From Amoebophrya sp. A120 (lineage: Eukaryota > Sar > Dinophyceae > Syndiniales > Amoebophryaceae), in assembly GCA_905178155.1 (NCBI GenBank), contig CAJINV010000013.1:424344-488343 (forward strand): a stretch of 64,000 nucleotides of DNA, given 5' to 3'. Position numbers and translations under genes: made by a program. The notes beneath the pieces are model-generated. The model saw nothing but the letters and a program-made list of their open reading frames with translations. It was not told the DNA's origin and ran no database searches. Positions 1-10,000 of the stretch are shown here, piece after piece; position 1 is the first letter of the stretch, and every line of letters begins with the position of its first letter.

Positions 1-3000
1 TTCTTCGGAAATTTATCGAAGAGTTCGGCTTCCCGAAGGCCCATCTGGAGCACTTTGAATGCGGCTCCAAGGATGCAGACTTCGCGAAGCGGCTTTTTCA
101 GAATGGTAAGAGGTGCCTCGACATTATCGAGCGCGAGGTGGATGCCGCTTCCGTCGACCAGTTGGCAGAGGGCTTCGATTCGGACTTGCACAACTTCAAG
201 AAGCGACTGCCGAAATTTGTGGACGTGAGCTGGTTTACGGGCCAGCACGCGAGTCCTCCACTGGTGTCGTCCGCGGTGGCGTCAGCGTTCTCTGGCGCCT
301 CGTCATCTGGTGCCTCGTCATCCAGCGTCTCGCCATCTGGTGCCTCGTCATCCAGTGGCTCGTCCTCTGGCGCTTCAGGATCGCCTTCGCTCAACTCTGG
401 CGCTGTTCCGAGGAAAGTTCCGCCACCGAAGCTGGAGTCGATTTTGCGCCGTCCCCAGAAGGACATGTCCAAGGCATGTGCGGAGTCCGCGCGCACGAAA
501 GTCTTAGCTGTCATGTGCTGCGGAGCAGGGAAAACATTGCTTTCTCTGTTCGAGATGTTGCAGCGCGGGCACGGCAAGCTGAACGTCGGGGTTTACCCGA
601 AACTGCTTTTGATCGTGCAGCTCATTACAGACTATGTTGTCTGCGCGTCGAATTTCGGCTCGGATTTCGAAGCGGCCGTGCGAGCAGCGAAAATTCTGGT
701 GGTGAGCTGCCAGGATACAGGCGACATCCTTAGCGCAATCGAAAACGATGAGGACTGCGCGAAGCATCGCGACACCATGGAAAAGCAGGCATTGAACGAG
801 GGCTTAATAACTGGAGCTGGAGAAGGCGACTGGAAGAGTCTGGTGCTGAGCTACATCAAAGTGGATGCGGCATCTACAGAGGAATTTGCAGGTGAATGCG
901 GAACGCGAATCGTCCTGACCACGTATTTCTCCTTCGGGAAGGTGCATGAGGTGGTCACGACCCTAGGTGTTGCAGTCGGGCGCCTCATTCTCGATGAAGC
1001 CCACTGGGTCTGCGGCAGCCGAGCACAGAAGCTCATCTTCAACGACATCCTCCAGTGCCTGTGCGATAGAATCATTTTCTTGACGGGCACTCCGGTGCAA
1101 CGAAACGGGATCAAAATGATAGAGGACTGCGGTTACATGCCGAAACCATACCTTTACAACAGCGCTATAGAGGACGGTATTTGCTGTCGGATCGAGCCTG
1201 TCGTCGCGCAGATGGAGAAGCCGCCAAGGTATCTGGCGAGCATTCGGCAGACTGCAGCCCAAAACGGATTGGACGAGGAGGCATGCGATATTCTGGACGG
1301 GATCATTCGCACTATTCTGAGAAAAGCGAACGTACGTACCGCATGGAATATTGTGCTGTATCACCAGTTCGGATCGACGAAGCGTCCCACGTTGACAAGT
1401 AAGTCCGTTGCAAATAGAGTAATCGTGGAGAAGCGTGGCACAAGTCCAGAAGCCCCGGTGAAGCGCGTTTCGCAGCAGTATTTCAGTGCTGCGCTTGAGC
1501 TCATCCAAACGAACGAATTTGGCAGCAACACCTTCAAATTCAAGGGAGAAGACGCACAATTGGCGTGTATCGCGCGGCGCCCGCCTTCGCTCCCAGATGA
1601 CGCTCCCGAGGACGATTGCTACTATCCGAAGCCCGAAGACGAGCAGAAGTACCGAAAGCGGTTCTGCGTCGCGCCAAGGCCAGGCCAAATTTCGCTGGTC
1701 ACAAACTGCAAGGTGTGGGAGGAAGGAACTGACGTACCATATGCAAATATGATGGTTCCAGTGACACCGAGCAGGAGTTTCAAAACGGAAACGCAGCGGC
1801 AGATGCGAGCCTGTCGGAGGCGGGACGACGACGATGGTCACCCAGCTGTCATTCTGTTTCTGGCTGAGCGCGGGTCACAGCTTCGCCCGCCAGACAATCA
1901 GGCTCAGAGTAACCTCTTCCGCTCCGACGACTTCCTCCAGAAAGCTCTTGGTCCGAGAAAAACGGCCCTGATAGCGGTTCTGTCGCTGTTATACCTCCAG
2001 AAGTTCTCCAGTAAGGACGAGGATCCAGATGTCGACACCGTGGCGGAACTCGCGGGTTGGACCGCGGCAGATGAGGATCCAGAATCCGAGGACGACGATG
2101 AGCAGCCCCCGGCGATGAGCAACACAAATCCAGAAGCTTTGGGAGCCACGCGTGACAAGTTGCAGTCCGTAGCGTAGTGCATGTTCTTAGCAAGTAGGGC
2201 AGTCGCATCACAAATCCATCTGCTCATCCTGTTCACAGCATCACAAATTCCAAAACACGATTGGAATTGGTAATGCCTGACGTGACATGGACATGCGCAT
2301 TCGCATTACAAATCTACCTGTCATCGCAAATCTGCAAGACAACTTTGGTGTGGGGACGTTTTTACACAGGATACACCTCAGTCGGAACATACTGTTGCTC
2401 ATTGCCGGTCTCCGGTTCCAACTGCCGCTATCCAGGAAAAAACACCCACCCACATCCAATTTGTCATGCAAAACATACATAACATTCTGTGTTTGTCATG
2501 CAAAAAATGGATGTGGATGGGTATTTTTCTGTGGATACCCGCCACCAATCGAGTAAAACTTCTTATCACTATCCAGTACGAACTTGTCCTGGCTCGGGTC
2601 CCAGTAGGTCAAGTCAATTATCGGACTCTGCTATCAAATGCAAAAGTGTCTGGGTCTGGAATGTTGCCGGGTTTGTCATGCATACTTTGCATGACCCAGG
2701 ATGTCTGTAATGCACGACCTAGCATCACAGATTTTTAGCAGGCTTCCCGATGCCTACTCCGCATGACAAACGCCCTCCCCGCGTAGCACAAACGGGGCTC
2801 CTCTTGCTGGTCATGCAATACAGATTTTTTTAGAGTCCAAAGTTAGCATCACAAGTTCCAACCATCCAGACCCAAACATTTTTGCATTTGATATCTGCCG
2901 CTCTATCGCCGGCGCCTGGAAGATGCGGATGCACTTCACCTGCCTCCTTTGAAAGCCAAAATCTTGCCCGATGTAGGCGTCTTTCGGGTAGCAGGGGCCG

Positions 3001-4810
3001 CAGCCGGACCGTATCCTGAGTAAAAACGTCCCCACCCCAGAGTTGTCATGCAAATCTGCATGCCAAAAAAGCCTCTCATGCGGAGCCCCATGAGAGCCAT
3101 TCTGTAGTCGTGTTTTGGCATTTGTGATGCTAGAATCAGCATTACGTGCTAGATCTGTGATGCTTCGAAACTAGCTCAACAGGACTACACTACAAGGACA
3201 AATTTGTCATGCGAAACAACCAAAGCTGGTTCTTTTGTCTAGCAGATTTCCCATCTTGACTCTGGTGTGGGGACATTTTTACGCAGGATAGACCGCCAGA
3301 AGGAGTTAGGGTACCGGACGAAACCGCCGTCGTCTCGCTCCGATGAGGATCCAGAATCCGAGGACGACGATGAGCAGCCCCCGGCGATGCTGAATGATGA
3401 AATGGAAGAGGAAATGTTGAACGACGAGCTGAATGACGAAAAGAAAGCGGACGACGGAAAGAAAGAGAAAATCAGGTCCATTACCGCACGTGGCGGGGGC
3501 GATATTTTCTACTCGATGTCGAACATGCCGCTTTTTCATCTCGCGCCGGGCGCAGGCAACGTTATCGACGTGGACATTCTGAATTTCGATGACATGGCCG
3601 CGAAGGCGCAGAGTAAGGAAAGTAATGACGAGTTGGTGAAGGCTTGGAAGGAGCGCATTCTCGACGACCCGCTCAGGTTGAAGCCCGTCCAGCTGCAAAA
3701 GGTCAGTAATTTTATCCGGGTAATCGTAAATCGTAATTTACGATTCACGATTTACGATTTACGATTTTGCAACGCGGGCTCAGGGGGGCATTTTCTTAAT
3801 TTGATCAAAGTCGATGCGGACACACATCACATGCAAAGCCGTGCCATTACCGAGAGTCACGAAAAACGTAATCGTAAAACGTAATAGTAAAACGTAATCG
3901 CAAAACGTAATCGTAAAACGTAATCGAAAAACGTAAACGTAAAACGTGATCGTAAAACGTGATCGCGAAACGTAAACGTAAAACGCAAGCGCAAAACGTA
4001 ATCGTAAAACGCGAACGTAATACGTAATTGCAAAACGTAATCGCAGCGCTATGCGCCGTACCTATCGTATCACTTGCAGTATTGGTTTTGACGTTTGTAA
4101 TAGAGTTTTGCTTTTACGATTTACAATTTATGTTTTTGCAAGCTGCGTTTGCAGTCCCGGATAAACATAAAATTACTGAACAGGTGTTGGATTTAGGCTG
4201 GGAGCTTCCAAAGTACGAAGCTGATTCGAGCCTGAAGCCCCAGCAACAGACGCGAGAACGAAGGCCTGCCTTGGTGATGGCGCAGCATCTGGTTGGGTGG
4301 TGTGAGCGTGAGAAGAAGTTGCCTGCGAAGAACAAGGAAGTGAGAATGGAGTTTCAACTTCAGAGGTGGTGGGAGAAGCTACGTTCTGCGCAACGCCAGG
4401 GTCGGATCGCTGCAAGTTTCAAATCTTCTCTCGCAGACCTGTGCCGCGGTGCAAATCTGCCTCCGGAGCTGAACTTGCTGTCTCTGCTCGAGGATACCAA
4501 GCCGGTGAAGCGGCCGTGGTTTCACGAGAGGTCTGGCCAGGAGTACTTTGATGCGGTAATGGCGAAGCTAAAGACGGATCCGAATGACAAGGAAAGCAAC
4601 AAGAAGGTCGAGGAGTTTTTGCGACGTTTCGAAGAAGACGAGCACAAGTTTCTCCCTGAGCAGCAAACGCAGTTGCAGCGTGAGAAGCAAGCACGGAGTG
4701 CTAGGGACCCTAAGGTTGACCCGCCAGCAAGAAAAAGGTGGAAAAAACACCCGGTTCATGGCAGGCACTCGCGAAAGACGAAGTACGCGACAGGGAAGAG
4801 GCCAGGTTAG
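1..4810 (+). CDS. SF2 DEAH-type helicase, 5' end outside the window
   Basis: The reading frame is open from base 3, so the true start lies left of the window. Helicase motifs in order: Walker A CCGAGKT (about 520-540), DEAH box LILDEAH (about 985-1003), motif III-like LTGTPVQRN (about 1080-1100), motif V-like WEEGTDVPYANM (about 1717-1752) and motif VI-like QRQMRACRRR (about 1794-1825). These place it in superfamily 2, coupling ATP hydrolysis to nucleic-acid unwinding or translocation. Proposed exons are 3-2117, 3390-3701 and 4184-4810. The first gap is a 1272-bp in-frame insertion flanked by a 48-bp duplication; the second is a GT-AG intron in phase 0. The C-terminal part has a Trp-rich stretch (LQRWWEKLRSAQRQGR) resembling helicase-associated repeats, and a basic tail. 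If the insertion is not spliced, the protein ends at 2177. The substrate is unknown. Confidence 0.75.
2070..2117 (+). repeat. 48-bp direct repeat, left copy
   Basis: This block, encoding the acidic stretch DEDPESEDDDEQPPAM, is identical to 3342-3389. Both copies are in the same reading frame of the helicase gene, 1272 bp apart (424 codons). The pair flanks the inserted antisense fragment and acts like a very long target-site duplication, or is the scar of a duplication event. Confidence 0.9.
2118..2373 (-). mobile_element. truncated introner (one TIR only)
   Basis: The + strand end GTGTGGGGACGTTTTTACAC followed by AGGATA at about 2348-2373 matches the TIR of the elements at 3012-3290 and 8464-8743. 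Between here and the 48-bp repeat there is no matching TATCC end, so the element seems cut by the insertion boundary. Its interior has the family's recurring 'catcacaaat' and 'tgacaag' words. Confidence 0.55.
2429..2537 (-). mobile_element. short introner (109 bp) with TIRs
   Basis: The left end TATCCAGGAAAAAACACCCA, continuing into CCCACATCCA, pairs with the right end TGGATGTGGATGGGTATTTT, continuing into TCTGTGGATA. Flanking 5-mers are GCCGC and CCCGC (4 of 5 match). Removing it with one TSD keeps the antisense frame open. Confidence 0.8.
2632..2893 (-). mobile_element. introner (262 bp) with perfect 5-bp TSD
   Basis: The ends TATCAAATGCAAAAGTGTCT and its near complement AAACATTTTTGCATTTGATA form a TIR that extends further inward (GGGTCTGG / CCAGACCC). 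It is flanked by TCTGC on both sides. Excision preserves the antisense frame (ERQ to SPIIDLTYW). Confidence 0.85.
3012..3290 (-). mobile_element. introner (279 bp), same family as the one at 8464
   Basis: TIR: TATCCTGAGTAAAAACGTCC on the left, GGGGACATTTTTACGCAGGATA-type end on the right. TSD is GACCG on both sides. Its interior, read as reverse complement, aligns over most of its length with the interior of 8464-8743, including 'ctcatggggctccgcatgag'. So both lie in the same orientation relative to the coding strand of their host gene. Confidence 0.9.
3342..3389 (+). repeat. 48-bp direct repeat, right copy
   Basis: Identical to 2070-2117. The helicase frame continues directly from this copy into the acidic sequence LNDEMEEEMLNDELNDEKK, as expected if one copy plus the insertion is removed. 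Confidence 0.9.
3702..4183 (+). other. GT-AG intron in the helicase gene carrying a repeat array
   Basis: Donor CAAAAG|GTCAGT and acceptor ACTGAACAG|GTGTTGG join in phase 0 and connect LKPVQLQK to VLDLGWELPKYE. The 482-bp intron holds a palindromic 'taaatcgtaatttacga' segment near 3722-3770 and the 14-copy 13-bp array at 3863-4044. Confidence 0.7.
3863..4044 (+). repeat. tandem array, 14 copies of a 13-bp unit
   Basis: Fourteen consecutive 13-mers close to AAAACGTAATCGT. Variation is mostly at the last base (T, C or A) and in the middle (TAATC, TGATC, TAAAC, GCAAGC types). The array is wholly inside the helicase intron. Flanking sequence (about 3722-3770 and 4115-4130) carries the related word ACGATTTACGATTT, which could pair with the array. 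Confidence 0.9.
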
Positions 4811-7075
4811 GGCACCTCTTGGAGAAGCAGGATTTTTTCTGAGAAACACTCCAACCTGGCATTCTGTCCGAATCCTTGACGCATAGTAAGTCTTCAAGAT
4901 GTTTTCAGACAATTTGATATTACGAACAACTCGTGCGTGTGTATGCCGCCCCTGTCTCGTCCCTGCTGTCACACCGCAGGTTCCCTGTCCTACGAATGCG
5001 CGAATGCTACCTCGCGGTCAACCTGCTCAGCATGCCCAAGACTCTGACACCCTTGCCAGCAGCACACGCCCCTCCTCGTGTAACGGCCACCGGAAGATCG
5101 AAACCTACCAGCAAAGCAGATCACCCGCACAAGCCACGAATGCGGGAATGGGCTGCATCTTTCCCCTCGAGGCGGGGAGAGGTGCACCCACCAGGTACTC
5201 TGTTAAACGTTCCGACTACAAGGTGATGATGATGCAGATGATAATACTGGTGATAGTGTGCTCCTGCTTGCATGGAATTCGCTCGCGGCCCGTCCTGCCT
5301 CCGCCCACACACAACCCACAGGTATGTGGGCCCAGAGCTGTGGCGTCCCCTCCCGTAGCTGCCCGTGGAGGGTTTCCACATGCCCGCCGGCGACACTAAC
5401 AAGCGTGGATCGAGCGAGACCGGGGGGTTCTGGAGACAAGCCAACGATCGGGGAAGGAGAGGGATGAAGCTGAGCCAGCACTACTAGTCGGGGTTGAAGC
5501 TCTATAGAAGTCTGAAATTTTTATTTTTCTTTGACGACAACAGGGTAGTAGTAGAGAATCTTAACTTTAACGCGAGTTTCTTACTTTAGACTTTAACTTT
5601 TGAACAACAACTTTAACGGGAATCTTTCGCACAACGACGCTTTACGAGTCAGCACTTCAAGAACTTCACAGCAGCAACACTTTTAGTAGTTATTCGAAGC
5701 TTTAAGTAGACTTTGAGACCCTCCAGTTCCAAGCAAAAGGTTCAGAAAAACAACAAAAGCAAAGCGATCAAAGCATCGCAAAGTTCGTCGTACTTAAATA
5801 AATTGATCCTCCTTCTCTCAACAAGTCGAGTCTCTCTACGTACTTAAATAAATTGATCCTCCTCCTCAACCCTCGTATCTGGTCGAGTGTAGCCGCTCCA
5901 ATGTGAAATTACACTTGGATTCGAGCGATCGGACTTGCCAGGATTTCCTTTATACATTCTGAACATTCATGCAATAAATCAAAAACATTCAGCATATTTA
6001 GAACCGGCTTATCGAAATCAGATTCGCGGCCTTCCCTCGATAGCAGCAAACTGTGATGGGGACTATACTAAGACCAATCTGGACGAGCCTCTGATGGCGA
6101 TGTACTTGACTTTTCCAAATCAAAGTTCCCTACGATCCATTAATTTTTGTGTCCTGTATAGGAGGGCGGTATCCAAGACTATGTGATCGAATTTGGAAAA
6201 GAAAAGATCAAAAAAACGCAGATCAGAATTGTTTGGTATACAACATCACGATGTTGGATGTAGATCAACAAATCGCAAAGTCTCCTCCGGTCACGAAAGA
6301 AAATTCGGGCAGTTCTTGCTGCTAGCGCGGTACATTTTTATGCTAGAAAGAATTTTCTTTGAACGTTTTTGCTCATCTTTTTGTTGTGCTAAAACAACAG
6401 GTCGTGAACGTGCTGAATTCAGCTAAAAGGTGCTCGTGCTAGTATTTTTAAGTGAGCTCTCTACTTACCAGTGTGCTCTTGTTCAATATTGTAGATGATC
6501 TGCGATCTCTGTGCGAAGTGCGAGCGGGGACCGGTTCCGATGGGATCGGGATCAGCGTGATCCGAACACCGAGACAGCATGAGTTTCTTGCTTTTCTTTC
6601 TCATCTATCGCTACTTTTCAATAGAATACTTAGAGGCTCGAAGCATCCCCTTTTGTTAGAAATACTTGTTTCTTTTTTCACCACCTAGGGTAGATTCCAC
6701 TGTTTTGAAAATTTCGTTCATCTCTCCTTTTCTTCGGTAAAACATTGAGAATTGCTGAAAGTTGTGTACTATTTTTAGTAGTCCCTGCATAATTTTAAAG
6801 CCCGGCACCTTCGGTGAGTCACTGCATCATTTAGTCCCAACATCTTTCTAACACTTCTTTCATCGGATACGGTATCTTGAACGAAAAGCCCTTAGGTCTC
6901 TGCAATGAAGAAAGATATGAAATAAATTGAGTAATAGCTGTCAAAGAAATATACTCTGCTGAGACCCTACCGAGCAACAACCTATCCTCGTGGAAATATA
7001 AATTTGAGTTCCGCGCAATAAAATTGTTTCCCCAGCACGGGGGCTCCCCCCAATATTTAGCAAATAAAAAGTATC
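4811..7075. other. intergenic region, no supported gene
   Basis: Short open frames occur (for example 4899-5399 and 5935-6186), but they lack recognisable composition, partners or domain features. 4900-5480 is GC-richer than 5500-7000, which is AT-rich. The only clear structure is a 25-bp direct repeat near 5800. This stretch probably holds the 3' UTR of the helicase gene and the 5' leader of the next gene. Confidence 0.5.
5789..5863. repeat. 25-bp direct repeat, 50-bp spacing
   Basis: A 25-bp word starting CGTACTTAAATAAATTGATC and ending CTCCT occurs at 5789-5813 and again at 5839-5863. It is non-coding and of unknown role; it could be two steps of a decayed minisatellite. Confidence 0.8.
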
Positions 7076-10000
7076 ATGGTTCCTGGAGGCGGTCGCTCCA
7101 GCCACAGCAACCTGGGCCGTTCTCGTGACCGCAGCCCGTATAGAGATAACAGAGCCCCCAGAACGTCGCTCAACGCTACCTCTTCCGTTGCACATGATGG
7201 TGGCTCTGTAACTGCTCGGGGAGCTGCCCTTGCTTCATCCAGTGCTATTGCCCCCGGGGTCGTCGGAGTGACCAGCACCATGCAGAAGCTACCCGCGAGC
7301 GTTCGGAAGTCGTCTACGCCGGCGGAGAAAATAACAAGCGAGGTAAATAAAGAAACTGGAGATGTAGTTGGAATGCCACTTGCTGGAACTACATGTGGCG
7401 GAAAGATAAACAGTGCCTCGCCCGCTGCTAGGCAAGACCACCAAGAAGACGCCAGCAGCAGACACAACGGTGTGGAGCATCAAGGTGATAGTGCTAATCA
7501 TGATCATCGTCCTTCCAACACGACACCATCTAGTTGTATCATTCCCGCCGCTGCTGCAAGTGCAACGTTGCTCCAGCACGAGAACCAAGGTAGCCTTCCT
7601 GAGATGAAAGTCGCACAACTCTCGACGACGTCTGGCGCTGCACCGAATGTCACTACGAGAACGTCTATCGCACCTGCAGAAAAAGAACAAGCGGAACACT
7701 ACACCGAGCGGCGAAGTAGCATCGAAAATCATGCTGCAGTGCCGAAGAATCCGCTGAAAAAGGTGACCCGGGAGGGGATTGCCAGCCGCAGTCCGATCAA
7801 GATTTTTGCCGCTGCTGCAGCGGCCGAGCGTGCAGCAGTTGGAACTACAACTACCGACAATATTTCATCGAATCACGAACAGGACACCACACAACACGAA
7901 AAGTCCGGGCGGCGTGTGTCCTCCACGAACATCATCAAGAAAGACCAGCAGCAGGCCATTTTGCTCCCGCACCAGGCGACGGACCATCACGCCAATAATC
8001 CTTTTCTCCAGTCCTCGGGGCCGGAGGAAAATAGCGTGGAGGCCGGTCTGGATCTTCCAGAAGGGGGCGACGTCAGGATGTCGGTGGTGGGAGGTGCGGG
8101 AGACGAGGAAGACGCGCAGCAGGAACTTGCGCCGGCAGGGGGTTCTACTCAGGAGGTTCTCGCGCCATCTTCGGTGGAAAACAGCAATGCTCAACATCCC
8201 GTGGTTGTGGAGCCAGAGGCAGGCACTAGTGTTATATCTTCGCAGCAGGCTCTACTTCCACTGCGAACCAGCGCGGGCACGGAGATGGAACTTCTCGTGC
8301 AGGAGGACCAAGGCGAAAGTCTTGCGGGGCAGCAGCGACGATCGACTGGTGCGGAGGGCCGTGGAACTACACAGAGAACCAGTGGTGGAAATGGTGGTCC
8401 TCCTGCTGCCGCGATGGACCACCAGCATCAAGGAGATCTTCCGCGCAAGGATTCAGGCGTGCTTATCCTGAGTAAAAACGTACCCACACCAGAGTCAGGA
8501 TGGGGAATCTGCTAGACAAATCAGCCAGCTTTGGTTGTTTGGCATGACAAGTTTGTCCGCGCAGTGTAGTGCTGTTTGAGCTAGTTTAGCAGCATTACAG
8601 ATCTAGTATCTCGTGCTGATTGGAGCATGACAAATTTCAAAACCGCATTAGAAAATGCTTCTCATGGGGCTCCGCATGAGAAACATTTTAAGCATGCAGA
8701 GTTGCATGACAACTATGGCGTGGGTACGTTTTTACTCAGAATAGTCCTGGAGATCACGCGTCCGCGCGATTTACCGGCGGACAAGCGGCGGCCGTATTCC
8801 TACGGCGCCCAGGCGGCCAAAACCTTCGTGGCCAAGTTTCGGGAGCGAAAGAAAAACAGCAATGGGGCAAATCCGACACCCAAGAGCCAGGCGAGCCAAG
8901 GCAGCGCGCGGAAAAGCGGGGGGGATCATCAGCTTCCAGTCGTGCCGTACCCGCCGACGCAGAGAACGTCCAACGGAGGAGACCGGGGGCAGCAGCACCT
9001 GACGACGCAGAGAACGTCCAACGGAGGAGACCGGGGGAGGCAGCGGCCGAGCGCTGCAGAGCTACTAAATGCGGACCAAAAAGAGGCAGTGCCCCGCAGC
9101 TCAAGCGAGATCGCTCGCCCGAATGACACGACCCTTCCGTCTGGTAATAGCGGTCTGCATCCGAAGCCCGCGGCGGGAAGGAGAGCCGGGGGGAGACGGT
9201 CGCGCAGTCGAGGTACTTGATTGATATGGTTGCAACAGTCTCGCTTGTTCCGTCATTGTCTTGAGGTTACTGCACAGAACAACTAGTTCATTTGGCACCT
9301 ACGTGCTGGATTTCTACTTACTGCCCTTGTGTTGAGTCAGGCCAAAACAATGAAGCACTGTATAGCCCCCATGCCACGGCAAGTGCTAAATGATGATGCA
9401 AATTTGATACCACAAGAAATAGATTTAGAACCAACTCCGCAGGGACGAAAGGAGCAAGAAGAGAGACCGAGGTGTTTTTCCACCCAACCCCATTTTTTAT
9501 ATTCTTTACATCCGCCATCAAAATATTAAACACAGGCACTAGCGGCGCGAAGACGGGTACGAACAGCACGCGCAACAACCACCGGCGTGACAACAACGGG
9601 AAGCACCAATCATCTCGACACAACGACGACGACAAGGAGTTAGAGATTCTCCGACCGAAGGACCACAACAGGCATCCTCGCGACCAAAACGCCGTGCAGC
9701 TCCGTAGCAGACATGCGATCGACCAGCAAAACACACGAGGAAGCGGTAGCGGAAAAATGATCAACGGAGGTGGGAGCACGAACAATGCGAGGAACAGCAC
9801 TATCGGACAAGGTACTTCCAATGGGGGTGTAGTTGCTAACCCCCGATCCTCCACGACAGGAGCTCAAGCTCATACGAACAAGCGGACCCGGGAAGGAGCC
9901 GAATCGGGCGCGGTTTCATCACGGATGAACCGATCCAAGGAGCGGCGAAGGAGCAACAGCGCCAAACGCCGACGCGACGGCGAGGCAGATCGGCGGGACC

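Larger units (their letters stand above)
2374..3341 (-). pseudogene. antisense gene fragment interrupted by introners, inside the helicase gene
   Basis: On the minus strand the pieces 3341-3291, 3011-2894, 2631-2538 and 2428-2374 join into one open frame when three TIR elements and one TSD copy each are removed. The product begins ERDDGGFVRYPNSFWRS, continues CYPKDAYIGQDFGFQRRQ, then VKCIRIFQAPAIERQ, LTYWDPSQDKFVLDSDKK and GGGSWNRRPAMSNSMFRLR. No stop is met across the three junctions. The Cys/Trp/aromatic pattern faintly recalls a secreted, discoidin-like beta-sandwich repeat, but the family is not certain. There is no plausible start codon or end, so it is best read as a fragment of another gene inserted here. 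On the sense strand it is probably spliced out as part of a long intron. Confidence 0.6.

Noticed and set aside
963-1841. 292-codon minus-strand open frame
   Set aside because: It lies opposite the helicase motifs, whose sense-strand conservation explains the openness. Its own product has no recognisable features.
3863-4044. CRISPR-like array
   Set aside because: Units are 13 bp, directly adjacent without spacers, and inside a eukaryotic intron; it is a minisatellite.
4899-5399. 166-codon + strand open frame
   Set aside because: Pro/Cys/Arg-rich product with no internal logic, competing overlapping frames on both strands, and no domain.
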